Shown in pieces: positions 61,423 through 64,000 of a DNA stretch of 64,000 bases; the first letter of the stretch is position 1, and every line of letters starts with the position of its first letter. The notes beneath the pieces were generated by a model that was given only the letters and a program-made list of their open reading frames with translations, did not search any database and was not told where the DNA came from. Made by a program: the position numbers and the translations under genes. Source of the stretch: Agrocybe praecox (taxonomy: Eukaryota; Basidiomycota; Agaricomycetes; Agaricales; Agrocybaceae). Location of the stretch: the NCBI GenBank assembly GCA_964017145.1, contig OZ024844.1, positions 3,782,001 to 3,846,000 on the forward strand, in the 5' to 3' direction.

Positions 61423-62804
61423 ATGGCAAAAAAGAAGAACAAGCAGGTGAGTCTCCTCAAATCCCACAAAACTGTGTTCCTCATGAAGTAGATCATCCGA
61501 CCCTGGTGCTGGTACTGTGAACGAGAATTTGAGGATGAGAAAGGTGTGTTTTCCGATGACGTTTTACAGTGCTGTTTTGCGGTCCTAATGCCCGCCTCGC
61601 GCAGTCCTCATGCAGCACCAGAAGGCGAAACATTTCAAGTGCAATATGTGCCCGAGGCGGTTGAATACAGCTGGAGGTTTGGCTGTGCATATCCAGCAGG
61701 TACACAAACTAGAGCCAGAAAAGTGCGTTTCTGTCCATTCATGATGAAAGGGTGTTTTTGATTTTGATTTTTCCTTTTTTCTCAGCCTTCCACGTATTGA
61801 AAACGCGCTTCCGGGCCGTGATGGATACGAGGTTGAGATCTTTGGAATGGAGGGAATTCCAGCACCAGATGTGGCGGATTACAAGCGTCGGAAAGAAATC
61901 GAATTGGGGCTTACTGCGGGATCGATTTCGCAGCCCCCTCCGAAGAGGGCTAAGGTCGAGAATAAGCCTCTTTCTGAGGATGAACTCCGTCGTCAACTGG
62001 AGGAGCACAAGGCGCTGATGGGATTGACTGCCCCTCCATCGTCTGCACCCTCTGAATCCAGTTCTGGCGCTGTTTTTGGTGCGCCGCAGACGTATGCAGC
62101 CCCGCCAGTAGCAGCAGTACCATCAGCACCTCCACCTGGTTTCTTTTCGCCTCCACCACCAGGCGCCTTCCCGCCTGGGTTTTCCCCGCCACCGTTCATG
62201 CCTCCTGCTGGTTTCCCGCCAGGGTAAGTGTATTCTCTCTTTTTGTTCTCTCAAACTCTAAACCATTTTCAGGCCACCACCACCTGGATTCCCAATGGTG
62301 CCACCTCCAGGTTTCCCGCCCGGTGGTGCTCCACCATTCCCACCAGGACCTCTTGGTCGTCCACCCTTTCCACCAGGGCCCTTTATGCCACCACCGGGCA
62401 TGTCACCGCCTATACCACCGCCTGGTTTTAGTCCTCCTGGTGCTCTTCCACCCCCGCAATTCGTTCCCGCTCAAGCCCCGCATATGAGTGCGGGACCTCC
62501 ATCTCAGCCACTATCAGCACCTCCTGCACCTTCAGCTCCGCAATCTCAAGGAAGACCCGAGGCCACACGCCCTGAAGAACGTATTAGGCAACCCATTCTC
62601 ACTTTACCAAGTGGCGCAGCCATGCAAACCAATGCGGAATTCAAGAAATCTACGGACCTCAAAGTCAAGGACGCCAATTTCTCACCAGATGAGCATCGAG
62701 CTATCCACGCGAAATACTTCTGTGCCAAAATGGAAGACCCACCTTCAGCGCAACAAGAGGAGCAACGAGGCAAAAAGAGAGCTCGTGCCGAGGATTTCTT
62801 GTAA
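61423..62804 (+). CDS. ZNF207/BuGZ-like C2H2 zinc-finger protein
   Basis: Five exons (61423-61446, 61492-61543, 61605-61722, 61786-62223, 62273-62804) join in frame to 387 aa. The N-terminus [20 protein letters not shown], then [20 protein letters not shown], then [20 protein letters not shown], gives the two tandem C2H2 fingers of the BuGZ family. [20 protein letters not shown] and [13 protein letters not shown] are also family-specific. The middle is a very Pro/Gly/Phe-rich low-complexity region, like that which phase-separates in animal BuGZ. A late conserved block, [13 protein letters not shown] and [13 protein letters not shown], could be the Bub3-binding region. Animal homologues load Bub3 at kinetochores and bind spliceosome parts. 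A nuclear role in mitosis or splicing is expected here. Confidence 0.92.
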
Positions 62805-63893
62805 CGACTAGGTAGGTCAGGCTGTCCTTTTCCTTGCATGTTTTTTCTTTCTTATGCCTCATGCAGGAGAATATACGAAGCTGTCGTGATTGTGTCCTAC
62901 CAGTCCGTCCTATCATCCCAAACCCCCCATTTTGTTCGTACCCATTGCTCATCATTACCCTTTTTTGAGCCGGAATTCTACATCACGTGCTTTTTGATGA
63001 CCAAGGCGAAATTATGTCATCACCGAAACGGGAAAATTAGCAAATTAGCGATGCAGGTATGGAAGATTTTTGGTAGGCCTTCTTCCTGCGGTTTCTTTCT
63101 TCCTATCATTTTTATTACTTCCTTTCGAACCCTCGAAAAATCCCTGTACGTTAGGTTCGTGTATTCTTCTTTCGTTGCCCCCTATTCTGTACTATGAAAT
63201 ATGACGGTCGGTCGTTTTTCTTCTCCTTGATAACCGCCACTCGCGATGTTCGTACGGGTTGAATAAATGGCCCAGGACGCAGAAATAGTGGAGGTTTGTG
63301 CTTCAAATGTGTGAATGTGTACTGAGCCTGTTTAGTTTCCGTACAACTGTCCACTCATTTCCACGAATATCGGGGATAACGAACGCATGTGGGAGGAAAA
63401 AGCGATGGCAAAATATCTTATTAACCGACGGAAACAGTCCGTCCCCTCAATTCTTTTTTGCTTTTGTTGATTGGCAGTGTTGAACGTTGAATCATGAAAA
63501 AAAATACAGGGATACGTCTACATTTCTTTTGCTTCTGGTGATGTCACCTCGGTCTATGCAAGTACGCGTTTATTTTTAATCCTCCATACAGTATACATAT
63601 TTTATTTTTGGTGATGCCACGGGCAAAAGGGTGTTGCGTGAATAGCGGTCGGTCGGCGTCTTTTTTGGTCGTGGTTTTTTTTTTTGGCTGTGTGTGTCAA
63701 GCTCATTGGCCTATGCGCTGTACTATTAAAATGACTACTTGAATGGAGTAAGGATTCGTCACAGCCCCGCAGCATTTTCCGCAGGTTTATAAGCGACAGC
63801 TCTTGATGTTTGAAATTTTAGCGCTTGGTACTTTGGTACTTGGTGTGCTTGACTCGATTGGACAGCACGAACCTTGAAAACCCAGCAGCAGCA
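62805..63893. other. Spacer BuGZ-like gene / ABC gene C, with ABC C promoter
   Basis: 1.09 kb. The left part is probably the BuGZ 3' UTR, and the rest AT-rich with T runs (63660-63690). TTTATAAG at 63786-63793, about 100 bp before the ABC C ATG, is a candidate TATA box. No other frame looks coding. Confidence 0.55.
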
Positions 63894-64000
63894 ATGTCGG
63901 AAGATAAGGATGTCAAGATCAAGGAGCATCAGTACGGCGTGTGGAAGTTTAAAGTCGCCCATCGCCCATCCTCTACGGCCAAGGAACGCTTGGACAAAAT
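63894..64000 (+). CDS. ABC half-transporter C, first 35 codons (cut by window edge)
   Basis: ATG at 63894 opens a frame to the window end. Residues 1-20 read MSEDKDVKIKEHQYGVWKFK. The block IKEHQYGVWKFK aligns with IIEEHRLGVWSLK of A and ITEHQLGAWKFK of B at the same depth. This N-terminal motif and the proximity (4 kb from B) make it a third family member, on the opposite strand. The transporter domains lie beyond the window, so completeness cannot be judged. Confidence 0.7.
   Translation, partial: MSEDKDVKIKEHQYGVWKFKVAHRPSSTAKERLDK

Overview
The window looks like nuclear DNA from a mushroom-type basidiomycete (Agaricomycete). Almost every gene is cut by many short GT-AG introns of about 50-60 nt. 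The gene set is fungal: a Skn7-type regulator with an HSF DNA-binding domain and a receiver domain, a class-specific seven-TM protein, secreted GH25, S28 and BBE-like enzymes, a microsomal P450 and a DHA1-type MFS transporter. I assembled gene models by hand from splice sites and reading frame. Where exon sums are quoted, the joins close in frame.

Layout. 1-2809: 3' part of a His/Gln- and Gly/Ser-rich protein with a 1.57-kb T-rich intron. 2810-9302: gene-poor DNA. 9303-13191: divergent forkhead factor (+), GH25 lysozyme-like secreted enzyme (-), and a 711-bp TIR element. 13192-19660: a 984-aa membrane-anchored amidohydrolase (-), divergent from a 512-aa MFS transporter (+). 19751-20118: a hAT-like MITE. 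20301-24353: a 1302-aa coiled-coil/Ser-rich protein (+). 24904-38869: four secreted or membrane genes (BBE-like oxidase, seven-TM protein, S28 peptidase, P450), with a palindromic MITE between two of them. 39907-45146: SKN7-like regulator (-). 47862-49276: small membrane protein (-). 50512-52680: APN1-type AP endonuclease (-). 52855-53642: non-coding element with inverted arrays of CACAAGT motifs. 54102-59924: two tandem paralogous half-ABC transporters (-). 60492-61275: TIR element. 61423-62804: ZNF207/BuGZ-like zinc-finger protein (+). 63894-end: start of a third paralogous ABC protein (+).

How the parts relate. Housekeeping or regulatory genes (SKN7, APN1, BuGZ, forkhead) alternate with environment-facing genes (secreted hydrolases, oxidase, P450, MFS and ABC exporters). 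The spacers carry at least five non-autonomous DNA-transposon-like elements. The most unusual features are: the three-copy ABC family with a shared N-terminal motif and conserved GC-AG introns; the amidohydrolase, which appears to be a catalytic copy fused to a degenerate copy; very small exons (8, 11, 17 and 21 nt) that encode or adjoin active-site sequence; and the CACAAGT-array element. I recognised no tRNA, rRNA or CRISPR array.
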